Numbered from the stretch's first letter, positions 29,507-37,769 are shown. The stretch is DNA of 64,000 nt from Xanthomonas sp. CFBP 8443 (GCF_025666195.1 NZ_CP102592.1:372001-436000); one strand, 5' to 3'. Numbers and translations are program-made. The notes: a model not told the origin generated them from the sequence alone.

Positions 29507-30225
29507 GGCGCGGCCTGCGGCGGCACGTAGACGTAGCCGATGCCCCACACGGTCTGGATCAGCCGCGGGTTGCGCGCATCGTCTTCGAGCAGCTTGCGCA
29601 GCCGCGCCACGGTGACGTCGATGCTGCGCGCGAAGGCGTCGTGTTCGCGGCCATGCGCCAGGCTCATCAGGCGGTCGCGGCTGAGCGGCTGTTGCGGATG
29701 CCGCAGCAGCACCGACAGCACCGCGAACTCGGCGGTGGTCAGCTTCAGCGGCTGTCCGTCGCAACTGAGCTCGCGCCGGCCCAGGTGCAGGCGGAAGCGG
29801 CCGAAGCCGATTTCGCCGCCGTCCGGCTGCGGCGCGCCGGCGCCGGCCGGTCCGGTGCGGCGCAGCACCGCGCGGATCCGCGCCAGCAGCTCGCGCGGGT
29901 TCACCGGCTTGGGCAGGTAGTCGTCGGCGCCGATCTCCAGGCCGACGATGCGGTCGATCTCGTCGCCCTTGGCGGTGAGCATCACGATCGGCGTGGTGTC
30001 GCCCTGGCCGCGCAGGCGCCGGCAGATCTCCAGGCCGTTCTCGCCGGGCAGCATCAGGTCCAGCACCACCAGATCGTAGTGGCCGCGCGCCAGCGCTTGC
30101 TGCAACTGGGCGCCGTCGGCCACCGCCTTCACCGAAAAGTCCTGGCTTTCCAGATAGCGGCGCAGCAGCTCGCGCAGACGCGCGTCGTCGTCGACCAGGA
30201 GTAGGCGGGCAGGGGCGTCGTTCAT
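29503..30225 (-). CDS. OmpR-family response regulator
   Basis: A 240-aa regulator. The receiver domain (about residues 5-120) has acidic pocket D12-D13-D14, phosphorylation site D56 in 'YDLVVLDLMLPGENGLEI', Thr/Ser 'VMLTAKGD' and Lys 'YLPKPVNPREL'. The winged-helix DNA-binding domain (about 145-238) contains 'LTTAEFAVLSVLLRHP' and 'SIDVTVARLRKLLEDD'. ATG 30225 starts 'MNDAPARLLLVDDD'. It is encoded with the EnvZ-like kinase. The 178-bp divergent spacer before the secreted protein gene contains a perfect 14-bp inverted repeat, a possible binding site. Confidence 0.92.
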   Translation of the reverse strand: MNDAPARLLLVDDDARLRELLRRYLESQDFSVKAVADGAQLQQALARGHYDLVVLDLMLPGENGLEICRRLRGQGDTTPIVMLTAKGDEIDRIVGLEIGADDYLPKPVNPRELLARIRAVLRRTGPAGAGAPQPDGGEIGFGRFRLHLGRRELSCDGQPLKLTTAEFAVLSVLLRHPQQPLSRDRLMSLAHGREHDAFARSIDVTVARLRKLLEDDARNPRLIQTVWGIGYVYVPPQAAP

Positions 30226-30284
30226 GCACGCACTATCGGCTGCGCCGCGGTCGCCCGGCAACGCCTGCCGCCCGGATTGTGTAA

Positions 30285-30320
30285 GCGGATGTTTCCGCCG
30301 CCGCCCGCGGAAACATCCGC
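30285..30320. promoter_or_regulatory. Perfect 14-bp inverted repeat between regulator and secreted-protein gene
   Basis: GCGGATGTTTCCGC at 30285-30298 and GCGGAAACATCCGC at 30307-30320 are exact reverse complements separated by 8 bp. It lies 60 bp from the response regulator start and 83 bp from the divergent secreted protein start. It could be an operator for the adjacent OmpR-like protein or an RNA hairpin in either leader. There is no T-run on either side, so a simple terminator is unlikely. Confidence 0.6.
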
Positions 30321-30402
30321 TGGCCGGAACCCGACATCATGCGCCGGCGCGCAGCCTACCGTGGCTCCACCGCAGCGCCGTGCTGCTTCCCGGAGAAGAA
30401 CC

Positions 30403-30942
30403 ATGATCCTTTCGCTACGCAATCCGATCCTGTCGCTTGCCTTGGCCATCGCTGGCCTGGGTGCATTGGCGGCGCCGGACGCGCAGGCGCGCGAACGCAC
30501 CCGCACCCGCAGCGCCAGCCACGTGGACGGCGCCCGCAGTGCCGCGGTGAACGCCAGCGCCAGCGGCGCCAACGGCAGCCGCGTGCGGGGACGCCAGTGG
30601 CAGGCCGATGGCCAGGGCAACGCGGCGGGCAGCAGCGGCGCCACGGCGAGCCGTGCCAGCGGTGCATCGGCCACGCGGCAGGGCAGCTTCTACCGCAATG
30701 ACGACGGCAGCGCCGGCCGCCAGGGCAGCGCCAGCGTCGACGGTGCCAACGGCGGCAGCGTCAGCAGCAGCGGCAGCATCGGCAGGAGCGCCGATGGCAG
30801 CGTCGCCGGCAGCCGCCAGAACAGTGCCACCGCCGCCAACGGTTCCAGTTACCAGGGCTCGACCACCCTCGCCGACGGCAGCCTCAGCCACACCGGTACC
30901 TGCAGCAACGCCGCTGGCGAGGTCGTGGCCTGCCGTCCGTAG
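30403..30942 (+). CDS. Secreted Ser/Gly/Ala-rich repetitive protein
   Basis: A 179-aa protein with a signal peptide (about residues 1-26, ending 'APDAQA'). The mature part is almost wholly made of Gly, Ser, Ala, Asn, Asp and Arg with short degenerate repeats such as 'GSxS..GxNG' and 'GSAGRQGSASVDGANGGSVS'. A small C-terminal region 'GTCSNAAGEVVACRP' has two cysteines that may form a disulfide. The low hydrophobicity suggests an extended extracellular or cell-surface filamentous protein. Family unknown. ATG 30403 follows GGAGAAGAACC. It is divergent from the OmpR-like regulator and followed by an EF-hand protein. Confidence 0.7.
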   Translation: MILSLRNPILSLALAIAGLGALAAPDAQARERTRTRSASHVDGARSAAVNASASGANGSRVRGRQWQADGQGNAAGSSGATASRASGASATRQGSFYRNDDGSAGRQGSASVDGANGGSVSSSGSIGRSADGSVAGSRQNSATAANGSSYQGSTTLADGSLSHTGTCSNAAGEVVACRP

Positions 30943-31047
30943 CTGGCTGCCCGGGCATGGCGATCACGCGCCCGCGGCGGCCAGTCCACTGCGGGCGCGA
31001 TCGCCCACGTCGCCACTTTTCCGCCCATCCTTTATTCGAGAACCGCC

Positions 31048-31326
31048 ATGAAGACAGCCATTGCCCATGGAATGCTGTGCAGCCTGCTGTTGGCCGGCAC
31101 CGCTGCCGCGCAGGCCGCGCCGAGCGCCACGCAGAAGCAACAGTTGCAGCAACGGCTGAAGGAGGCCGACGCCAACGGCGATGGCCTGATCAGCCGCAGC
31201 GAAGCGGCCGCCTCGCTGCCGCGCCTGGCCCAGCGCTTCGATGCGCTGGACGGCAACCACGACGGCCAGCTGGCGCCGGAGGAGCTGCGCGCGGCCATGC
31301 AGCAGGCCGGAGCGCGCTCGCGCTGA
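31048..31326 (+). CDS. Small exported EF-hand calcium-binding protein
   Basis: A 92-aa protein with a signal peptide (about residues 1-24, cleavage near 'AAQAAP'). It has two EF-hand loops: 'DANGDGLISRSE' (about 41-52) and 'DGNHDGQLAPEE' (about 68-79). Both have Asp/Asn at positions 1, 3 and 5, Gly at 6 and Glu at 12, so calcium binding is very likely. The short linker between loops is normal for a paired EF-hand. It lies 105 bp after the Ser/Gly-rich gene in the same direction, possibly one transcript. Confidence 0.85.
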   Translation: MKTAIAHGMLCSLLLAGTAAAQAAPSATQKQQLQQRLKEADANGDGLISRSEAAASLPRLAQRFDALDGNHDGQLAPEELRAAMQQAGARSR

Positions 31327-31689
31327 GTTGGAGCGGCGCCGCTGCGCGGTGGCGGCACCGCGCCTGCAACCCAAGTCCCCGGCCGGGCAGCGGTCAGCGC
31401 CGCTTGCTGTCCATCGGTGCTCGCCTGGGTCGCGCCCGGGCCGGGCGCGGCTGGCGGCAGCACATGCGGCTGCGGTTCGGCCCACGCTGCGCGCTGTCGC
31501 CGGTACTCCGCGCAATCGCCGTGGGCCGACGCGCGCAGCAGGTTGTCGACGGGGTCGCCGAGGGCCTTGCGGCATGGGCGATCCGGCCGGTTCCAGGCCC
31601 GATCCGGCGTCCTGTGGCCGGGTTTTGCGGCGCTGCGGCGGCAAACTATTGCCCCGCTTGGGTTTTCGGTTCGACGACTACATTTAGCG
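31327..31689. other. Intergenic region before the nrd promoter, nothing recognised
   Basis: About 360 bp between the EF-hand gene and the nrdA promoter. Only chance open frames are seen, and no repeat or RNA signature. The last 60 bp become AT-richer toward the promoter at 31690. Confidence 0.45.
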
Positions 31690-31718
31690 TTGACGAGGCC
31701 CAGGTACCACACTATCTT
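31690..31718 (+). promoter_or_regulatory. Sigma-70-type promoter of the nrd operon
   Basis: TTGACG (31690-31695), 17-bp spacer, TATCTT (31713-31718): five of six and four of six consensus bases. The -10 lies inside a CCACA-N6-TGTGG dyad (31707-31722), which resembles but is two bases shorter than an NrdR box. Transcription from here would begin just upstream of the cobalamin riboswitch. Confidence 0.65.
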
Positions 31719-31721
31719 GTG

Positions 31722-31925
31722 GTGGTCGGTTCCAGCGGCCACCAGGCCGCGGGATCAAAAGGGAAGCCGGTGCGGCGCGCAAGCGCCTAGTCCGGCGCTG
31801 CCCCGCAGCGGTAATTGGGAACGAACCCGTCACCCGCACTGAGGCGTCCCGCCTTGGGAAGCGACGGGCTAGGAACCGGCCATCGGCCGTCGCCCATAAG
31901 CCCGAAGACCTGCCGACAGCCGCGC
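31722..31925 (+). promoter_or_regulatory. Cobalamin (B12) riboswitch upstream of nrdA
   Basis: The conserved core is visible in order: GGTTCC... AAAAGGGAAGCCGGTG (31757-31772), GCTGCCCCGCAGCGGTAA (about 31797-31814), and a CACTGAGGC...GCCTTGGGAAG helix region (31837-31862). The B12-box-like CATAAGCCCGAAGACCTGCC (31895-31914) ends the aptamer. It is followed by a 190-nt leader and the nrdA ATG. Cobalamin binding would be expected to lower expression of the B12-independent ribonucleotide reductase. The expression platform was not resolved by eye. Confidence 0.9.
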
Positions 31926-32110
31926 GATGCACACAGCGCGGCGCCGACCGTTGAATCTCCGGGGGGAGATGGTCGGTGAAGCGGTGACTGCCCGCAGGCT
32001 CGCGCCTGTGCCGTCGCGGTCGCTGCGACACCGCGTCCCCACGCTGCTGATCCGGTCGGAGTCCTGCCTGCGAGGGCCGGGCAGCCGGTGCACCACGCTT
32101 GGAGACCTTC

Positions 32111-34528
32111 ATGAGCCAGACCCACAGCCTGCCGGCCGCAGCCCCCCTCGACGCCGCCGACGTCGACCCCACGCCCGCCGCCGCCGCTGCCGCGCAGCCC
32201 GACGTGGCCGCCAGCGAGCCGAGCAACGACCAGCGCGCCGTGACCTGGATCGTCAAGGACGGCGGCAACCGCCGCATGGCCTTCGACCGCTCGCGCCTGC
32301 AGCGCACCCTGGACCGGATCCATGCCGAGTTCCCGCAGCTGGACGTGGCCGACTACGAGCGCAAGGCGTTCGCGTTCGTGGAGAAGAAGGAAAGCCTGTC
32401 GGCCGACGAGATGGTCGACTACCTGATCCGCGAGGCCGAGTCGCGCGTGGACATCGCCACGCCGGAGTGGGAATACTTCGCCGCGCGCCTGTACCTGCAC
32501 CGCCTGTACAAGCGCGCCAGCAAGAACCGCTTCTACGATGCCGGCGAGAAGTACGGCTCCTACGTCGGCCTGCAGGAAAGCCTGGCCGACCGCGGCGTGT
32601 ACTCGATCGACATCCTCAAGAACTACTCCAAGGACGAACTCGCCGAAGCCGGCAGGATGATCGAGCCGGAGCGCGACAAGCTGTTCGCCTACAACGGCCT
32701 GTACCTGCTGGCCACGCGCTACCTGGCCACCGACAACTCGCGCAAGGTCTACGAGCTGCCGCAGGAGCGCTGGCTGACCATCGCGCTGTACCTGATGCAG
32801 GACGAAAAGCCGCGCGAACGCCGCATGCAGTTGGTCGGCGAGGCCTATTGGGCGTTGTCCAACCTGTACATGACCGTGGCCACGCCCACGCTGGCCAACG
32901 CCGGCAAGATCGGCGGGCAGCTGTCGAGCTGCTTCATCGACACCGTCGACGACAGCCTGCAGGGCATCTACGACTCCAACACCGACGTGGCGCGCGTGTC
33001 CAAGCACGGCGGCGGCGTCGGCGCCTACCTGGGCTACGTGCGTTCGTCCGGCTCGGCGATCCGCGGGGTCAAGAATTCCAGCGGCGGCGTGGTGCCGTGG
33101 ATCAAGCAGCTCAACAACACCGCCGTGTCGGTGGACCAGCTCGGCCAGCGCAAGGGCGCCATCGCCGTGTACCTGGACATCTGGCACCGCGACATCGAGG
33201 CGTTCCTGGACCTGCGCCTGAACAACGGCGACCAGCGCCTGCGCGCGCACGACGTGTTCACCGCGGTGTGCGTGCCGGACATCTTCATGGAAGCGGTGGA
33301 GCGCCGCGGCGAGTGGTACCTGTTCGACCCGCACGAGGTGAAGGAGGTCAAGGGGTGGTACCTGCAGGACTTCTTCGACGAGAAGCGCGGCGAAGGCAGC
33401 TTCCGCGCCAGGTACGAGGAAGTGGTGGCCGACGAGCGCATCGGCCGCAAGGTGGTCAAGGCCATCGACATGCTCAAGCGGATCATGGTCAGCCAGCTGG
33501 AGACCGGCAACCCGTTCATGTTCTATCGCGACGAAGTCAATCGCATGAACCCGAACAAGCACCAGGGCATGGTCTATTCCAGCAACCTGTGCACCGAGAT
33601 CCTGCAGAACATGAGCCCGACCCGGGTCATCCAGGAGATGATCAGCGGCGACCAGATCGTGACCACCAAGCAGGCCGGCGACTTCGTCGTATGCAACCTG
33701 TCCTCGGTGAACTTGGGCCGCGCCGTGACCGCGCAGCCGGACCTGCTGTCGCCGGACGTGCTGGAGCGGCTGATCCGGGTGCAGGTGCGCATGCTCGACA
33801 ACGTCATCGACCTCAACGACCTGCCGGTGCCGCAGGCCACCATCACCAACCAGAAGTACCGCGCGATCGGTCTGGGCACCTTCGGCTGGCACCACCTGCT
33901 GGCGCAGAAGGGCATCGAGTGGAACTCCAGGCAGGCCGAGGACTACTGCGACGAACTGTACGAGCGCATCAACTACCTGACCATCCAGGCGAGCCTGGCG
34001 CTGGCCAAGGAGAAGGGCGCGTACAAGGTGTTCAAGGGCAGCGACTGGCAGAACGGCGAGTACTTCAGCAAGCGCGGCTACGACAGCGCGCAGTGGCAGG
34101 AACTGGCCGCGCAGGTCAGCATCAACGGCGTGCGCAACGCGTGGATGATCGCGGTGGCGCCGAACATGAGCACCGCGCAGATCGCCGGCTCCACCGCCTC
34201 GATCGACCCGATCTACAGCGCGTTCTACTACGAAGAGAAGAAGGACTTCCGCCGTCCGGTGGTGGCCCCGGGCCTGACCGTGGACACCTATCCGTACTAC
34301 GAGAAGGGCGCCTACCGGGTCGATCAGTTCGCCAGCGTGCGCCAGAACGCGCGCCGCCAGCGCCACGTCGACCAGTCGATCAGCTTCAACTTCTACGTGC
34401 CCAGCACCATCCGCGCCAGCACCCTGCTCGACCTGCACATGACCGCCTGGAAGGAAGGACTAAAGACCACCTACTACGTGCGCTCCAACGACATCGACAT
34501 CAGCGAATGCGAGTGGTGCTCGAGCTGA
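32111..34528 (+). CDS. nrdA: Ribonucleoside-diphosphate reductase class I, alpha subunit
   Basis: Catalytic subunit reducing ribonucleotides to deoxyribonucleotides, 805 aa. An Ala/Pro-rich start (about 1-40) precedes an ATP-cone (about 45-140, 'VTWIVKDGGNRRMAFDRSRL'), which gives dATP feedback control. The barrel shows 'GGQLSSCFIDTVDDS' and 'VVCNLSSVNLG' (redox cysteines), 'NLCTEILQNMSP' (radical Cys and Glu) and the C-terminal 'CEWCSS' CxxC pair that is re-reduced by a thioredoxin. ATG 32111 is chosen; an upstream TTG at 32099 is in frame. It is the first gene of nrdA-nrdB-flavodoxin-thioredoxin behind a B12 riboswitch. Confidence 0.95.
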   Translation: MSQTHSLPAAAPLDAADVDPTPAAAAAAQPDVAASEPSNDQRAVTWIVKDGGNRRMAFDRSRLQRTLDRIHAEFPQLDVADYERKAFAFVEKKESLSADEMVDYLIREAESRVDIATPEWEYFAARLYLHRLYKRASKNRFYDAGEKYGSYVGLQESLADRGVYSIDILKNYSKDELAEAGRMIEPERDKLFAYNGLYLLATRYLATDNSRKVYELPQERWLTIALYLMQDEKPRERRMQLVGEAYWALSNLYMTVATPTLANAGKIGGQLSSCFIDTVDDSLQGIYDSNTDVARVSKHGGGVGAYLGYVRSSGSAIRGVKNSSGGVVPWIKQLNNTAVSVDQLGQRKGAIAVYLDIWHRDIEAFLDLRLNNGDQRLRAHDVFTAVCVPDIFMEAVERRGEWYLFDPHEVKEVKGWYLQDFFDEKRGEGSFRARYEEVVADERIGRKVVKAIDMLKRIMVSQLETGNPFMFYRDEVNRMNPNKHQGMVYSSNLCTEILQNMSPTRVIQEMISGDQIVTTKQAGDFVVCNLSSVNLGRAVTAQPDLLSPDVLERLIRVQVRMLDNVIDLNDLPVPQATITNQKYRAIGLGTFGWHHLLAQKGIEWNSRQAEDYCDELYERINYLTIQASLALAKEKGAYKVFKGSDWQNGEYFSKRGYDSAQWQELAAQVSINGVRNAWMIAVAPNMSTAQIAGSTASIDPIYSAFYYEEKKDFRRPVVAPGLTVDTYPYYEKGAYRVDQFASVRQNARRQRHVDQSISFNFYVPSTIRASTLLDLHMTAWKEGLKTTYYVRSNDIDISECEWCSS

Positions 34529-34654
34529 TCGCCACCTCGTAGCGGCGCCTGCGCGCGCATGGCCTCCTCTGGGAGCCGCCATGCGCCCGCTGCGTCGTCC
34601 CCGCATCGCCGCGCCGCTCGCCGGCGCCGTTCAACCGACTACCGAATCCGACCC

Positions 34655-35695
34655 ATGGCCATCGCGCTCGACCGCATCAAGATCCTCGAACCAATGCATC
34701 CCAACCGCTCCACCGGGATCATCAACGGCACCACCAGCGGCATCCTCAACTGGAACGACATCCCGTATCCGTCGTTCTATCGTGCGTACAAGGAGCTGTC
34801 GACCAACTTCTGGATCCCCGACGAGGTGGACATGAAGGGCGACGCTAAGCAGTACGGCGAACTGTCGGCGCGCGAGAAGAACGCCTACGATTCGATCATC
34901 GGCCTGCTGGCCACGCTGGATTCGCCACAGACGCGCTTCATCTACAACGTCGCCGAATACATCACCGACCCGGCCGCGCACGCCAACGCGGCGATCATCG
35001 GCCAGCAGGAAGTGATCCACAACGAGAGCTATTCGTACGTGCTGGCGTCCATCGCCGGACTGGCCGACCAGAACCGCGTGTTCGAGATCGCGCGCACGCA
35101 CCCGACCATCATCGCGCGCAACCAGCCGATCATGCAGGCCTACGACGACTTCATGCGCGAGAAGACCGCCGAGACGTTGTTGCGCTCGCTGATCCAGTCC
35201 TCGATCCTGGAAGGCATCAACTTCTATTCCGGTTTCGCGTTTTTCTACAACCTGGTGCGGCAGAACCGCATGACCGGCACCGGCAAGATCATCAGCTTCA
35301 TCAACCGCGACGAACTGGCGCACACCAAGTTCATCAGCGAGCTGATCCGCGCGATCATCGGCGAGAACGCCGAGCTGCAGACCAACGAGCTGACCGACTA
35401 CGTGCACCAGGCGTTCGAGCACGCGATCCGGCTGGAGACCGAGTGGTCCTCGGAAGTGCTGGACGGCATCGAGGGCATCGACGTGGACGAGATGATCCAG
35501 TACGTGAAGTACCGCGCCAACAAGATGTCCGGCATGCTCGGCATCGAGAAGCTGTACACCGACGCCAGCGACAACGTGATGCCGTGGATCAAGGCCTACG
35601 CGGACAACTTCACCGAGACCAAGACCGACTTCTTCGAGATGCGCAACGCCAGCTACAAGAAGACCAACTCCGACAACGGCTTCGACGATCTTTGA
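34655..35695 (+). CDS. nrdB: Ribonucleoside-diphosphate reductase class I, beta (radical) subunit
   Basis: A 346-aa ferritin-like radical-generating subunit. Metal ligands can be traced: Asp in 'LLATLDSPQTRF', Glu and His in 'QQEVIHNESYSY', Glu in 'LEGINFYSGFAFFY', and Glu and His in 'INRDELAHTKF'. The Tyr four residues after the first His ('HNESY') is at the radical position, so this is a normal Tyr-radical type. The C-terminal tail 'NSDNGFDDL' should dock into NrdA. ATG 34655 ('MAIALDRIKILEPMHP') is chosen over an upstream in-frame ATG. It lies 126 bp after nrdA. Sequence context resembles NrdF-like proteins as much as E. coli NrdB. Confidence 0.94.
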   Translation: MAIALDRIKILEPMHPNRSTGIINGTTSGILNWNDIPYPSFYRAYKELSTNFWIPDEVDMKGDAKQYGELSAREKNAYDSIIGLLATLDSPQTRFIYNVAEYITDPAAHANAAIIGQQEVIHNESYSYVLASIAGLADQNRVFEIARTHPTIIARNQPIMQAYDDFMREKTAETLLRSLIQSSILEGINFYSGFAFFYNLVRQNRMTGTGKIISFINRDELAHTKFISELIRAIIGENAELQTNELTDYVHQAFEHAIRLETEWSSEVLDGIEGIDVDEMIQYVKYRANKMSGMLGIEKLYTDASDNVMPWIKAYADNFTETKTDFFEMRNASYKKTNSDNGFDDL

Positions 35696-35701
35696 GAGAG
35701 G

Positions 35702-35892
35702 CCGGGATTAGGGATTGGGGATTCGGGATTGGTAAAAAGCCGTGCCGAACCTCTCTTTCCAAAGCATCGATCTCCTGTCTCCACTCATTGATTCTGAGAA
35801 GTAGCGGTCCGGGAATGTCTGAGACGTGATTTGGTCGCGGTCACGCCGAGCCCGCTTTTACGAATCCCCAATCCCGAATCCCCAATCCCCGC
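35702..35892. repeat. Inverted pair of GGGATTC/GGGATTG heptamer repeats
   Basis: Left block 35702-35732 (GGGATTA GGGATTG GGGATTC GGGATTG) and right block 35862-35892 (AATCCCC AATCCCG units) enclose about 130 bp. The right block is preceded by GAGCCCGCTTTTACG, nearly identical to the sequence preceding the right block at 19153. The pair sits inside the nrd operon between nrdB and the flavodoxin gene. Confidence 0.82.
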
Positions 35893-35895
35893 CTC

Positions 35896-36468
35896 ATGCG
35901 CATCCTGCTCGCCTACGCCTCGCTCAGCGGCAACACCCGCGACGTCGCCCGCCGCGTGCAGGCGCAGTGCGAGGCGGCCGGGCACCGTGTGACCTGGATC
36001 CATACCGACATGCAGACCCTGCATGCTGCGCTCGGCGACGCCGCGCGCGCGGCGGACTTCGATCTGCACCTGCTCGGCAGCTGGAGCGACAACGCCGGGC
36101 GCACCCCGGCGGAGATGAAGCGCTACATCGCCGAACTGGTCGAGGCGACCGGCAAGACGATCGAGGTGGCGGCGTTCGGTACCGGCGAGACGCAGTGGGG
36201 ACTGGAGTACTACTGCGGTGCGGTCAAGCGCATCGCGCGTTTCTTCGACAGCGCCTATCCGCGGCTGGAGATCGAACAGATGCCGCATGGCGATCGCGAC
36301 AACGCGGCGATCGGTGCCTGGTGCGCGCAGGTACTGACGCTGCGCGCCGCGCGTGCAGCGGCGCCGGCCGGCTCCGCAGCGGCGAGCACGCCGGCCGCTG
36401 CCGAGCCTGCATCCGGCAGGGCGGCCGGATGCGCACCGCTGGCGTTGCCGCTGCACGACAGCGGCTGA
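35896..36468 (+). CDS. Flavodoxin-domain protein of the nrd operon (NrdI-like role proposed)
   Basis: A 190-aa FMN-binding flavodoxin-fold protein. The N-terminal phosphate loop is 'LLAYASLSGNTRDVARRV' (about residues 3-20), followed by 'LHLLGSWSDNAGRTP' and 'EVAAFGTGETQWG' in FMN-contact positions. The last 40 residues are an Ala-rich tail without fold. It starts 200 bp after nrdB, after a heptamer-repeat pair. In other bacteria the flavoprotein NrdI activates the metal cofactor of NrdF, or flavodoxin reduces the radical subunit; its position suggests a similar duty. It is longer than typical NrdI (about 130-150 aa), so orthology is uncertain. Confidence 0.82.
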   Translation: MRILLAYASLSGNTRDVARRVQAQCEAAGHRVTWIHTDMQTLHAALGDAARAADFDLHLLGSWSDNAGRTPAEMKRYIAELVEATGKTIEVAAFGTGETQWGLEYYCGAVKRIARFFDSAYPRLEIEQMPHGDRDNAAIGAWCAQVLTLRAARAAAPAGSAAASTPAAAEPASGRAAGCAPLALPLHDSG

Positions 36469-36561
36469 CGCTGCATTTCTACCGTCCATCGTTTCATCGC
36501 ACCGCCGGCATCGTCGCTGCTGTGCCGCTCCGTCCTCCGACATCAGACAAGGTTTCGCTCC

Positions 36562-36894
36562 ATGTTCACCACCATCACCGTCGCCACCGCCGAACAGTTC
36601 GCCGACGCCATCGCCGCGCATCCGCGCGTGCTGGCCGATTTCAACAAGGACAACTGCCCCGGCTGCCGCATGCTCGACAAGTCGCTGGAGCGCTTCGCCG
36701 AGAGCGACAGCGCGCAGGGCGTGACCTTGCTGAAGGTGAAGATGGAAGACGTGGGCGAGGATTTCTTCCGCGCCCAGGGCCTGCGCCAGACCCCGACGCT
36801 GATGCTGTTCCGCCAGGGCGAAGAAGTGGCGCGGGTGCCGGGCTTCGTGCCGCCGGCCAAGATCGACGAAGCGGTGCGCGCGCACCTGGGTTGA
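36562..36894 (+). CDS. Thioredoxin-family protein of the nrd operon
   Basis: A 110-aa thioredoxin fold with active site C32-P-G-C35 in 'DFNKDNCPGCRMLDKSL' and the cis-Pro loop 'QTPTLMLF'. CPGC differs from the CGPC of standard thioredoxin and is closer to some NrdH/glutaredoxin-like proteins. It lies 93 bp after the flavodoxin gene at the end of the nrd operon. It probably reduces the NrdA C-terminal CEWC pair (inference). The transcript ends at a REP-like inverted pair. Confidence 0.87.
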   Translation: MFTTITVATAEQFADAIAAHPRVLADFNKDNCPGCRMLDKSLERFAESDSAQGVTLLKVKMEDVGEDFFRAQGLRQTPTLMLFRQGEEVARVPGFVPPAKIDEAVRAHLG

Positions 36895-36914
36895 GCGCTC
36901 GCGGCAAGGCTCTT

Positions 36915-36984
36915 CTGTAGGAGCGGCTTCAGCCGCGACAGGTTCTACCCGGAGGTCCTGTCGCGGCTGAAGCCGCTCCTACAG
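36915..36984. repeat. REP-like inverted pair at the end of the nrd operon
   Basis: Two 27-nt exact reverse-complement units (36915-36941 and 36958-36984, core GCGGCTTCAGCCGC) with a 16-bp spacer. The transcript could form one 27-bp stem, or two small hairpins. It is 21 bp downstream of the thioredoxin stop. Confidence 0.88.
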
Positions 36985-37081
36985 GAGCGCGTCCGCATGA
37001 ACATCCCACGCGCTGCGCGCCGTGCTTGACCTCAACTACGCTTGAGGTCGTCCAATAGCGGCTCCCGCACAAGGAGCCACC

Positions 37082-37750
37082 ATGCGCATCACCCAACTGA
37101 GCCTGCCCGCCAGCGATCCCGGGGCCAGCGCCGCGTTCTATCGCGATGTCCTGCAACTTCCGGTCGTAGCCACGCAGGTGCGCATCGGCTGGAGCCTGCT
37201 CGATCTGCTGCCCGCCGACGCCGAGATCGGCAGCATGCATCTGGCCTTCAACATCCCGCCTGCGCGCTTCGACGCCGCCTGCGACTGGTTGTCGCGGCGC
37301 GCGCCGTCGCTGCGCGATCCGGTGGGCGAGGTGCGGTTCGCGCTCGACGCGGCGTGGCAATCGCAATCGGTGTATTTCGCCGGGCCCGACGGCGCGGTGC
37401 TGGAACTGATCGCGCGCCGGCCGTTGCCGGCGCGCGCTGTCGCCGATGGCGTGTTTTCAGCAGATGAGTTGCTGTGCATCAGCGAGGTCGGATTGCCCAG
37501 CGCGCAGGTGCCGGCGGTCGCCGCCGCGGCGCAGGACCGGTTGGGCCTGATGCCGTTCATGCCGGTGTCCGACGCGTTCGCGCCGCTCGGCGATCACGAA
37601 GGCCTGTTGATCGTGGTCGATGCGCAGCGGCGCTGGTTTCCCGAGCAGCGCCAGCTGCCATTCGCGCGCGGCGTGCGGGTGGTCGTCGAAGGCGTGCGCG
37701 GCGGGCAGGTGCTGCGCGACGCGGCGGGGTGGGAGGTGGTGTCGCGGTGA
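37082..37750 (+). CDS. VOC (glyoxalase/bleomycin-resistance fold) family protein
   Basis: A 222-aa protein. The N-terminal VOC module (about residues 1-112) shows 'ITQLSLPASDPGASAAFYRDVLQLP' and ends with 'VYFAGPDGAVLELIAR', the usual metal-ligand Glu position. The C-terminal half (about 125-220) looks like a second, degenerate module ('LLIVVDAQRRWFPEQ'). Such proteins act on varied small molecules and the substrate cannot be predicted. ATG 37082 follows AAGGAGCCACC. It is convergent with a LysR gene, with a REP-like pair between them. Confidence 0.8.
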   Translation: MRITQLSLPASDPGASAAFYRDVLQLPVVATQVRIGWSLLDLLPADAEIGSMHLAFNIPPARFDAACDWLSRRAPSLRDPVGEVRFALDAAWQSQSVYFAGPDGAVLELIARRPLPARAVADGVFSADELLCISEVGLPSAQVPAVAAAAQDRLGLMPFMPVSDAFAPLGDHEGLLIVVDAQRRWFPEQRQLPFARGVRVVVEGVRGGQVLRDAAGWEVVSR

Positions 37751-37769
37751 GCTTGTCGCTCGCGCATTA

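Noticed and set aside
31987..34438. Long minus-strand frame over nrdA
   Set aside because: Antisense shadow; nrdA itself has all catalytic motifs on the plus strand.
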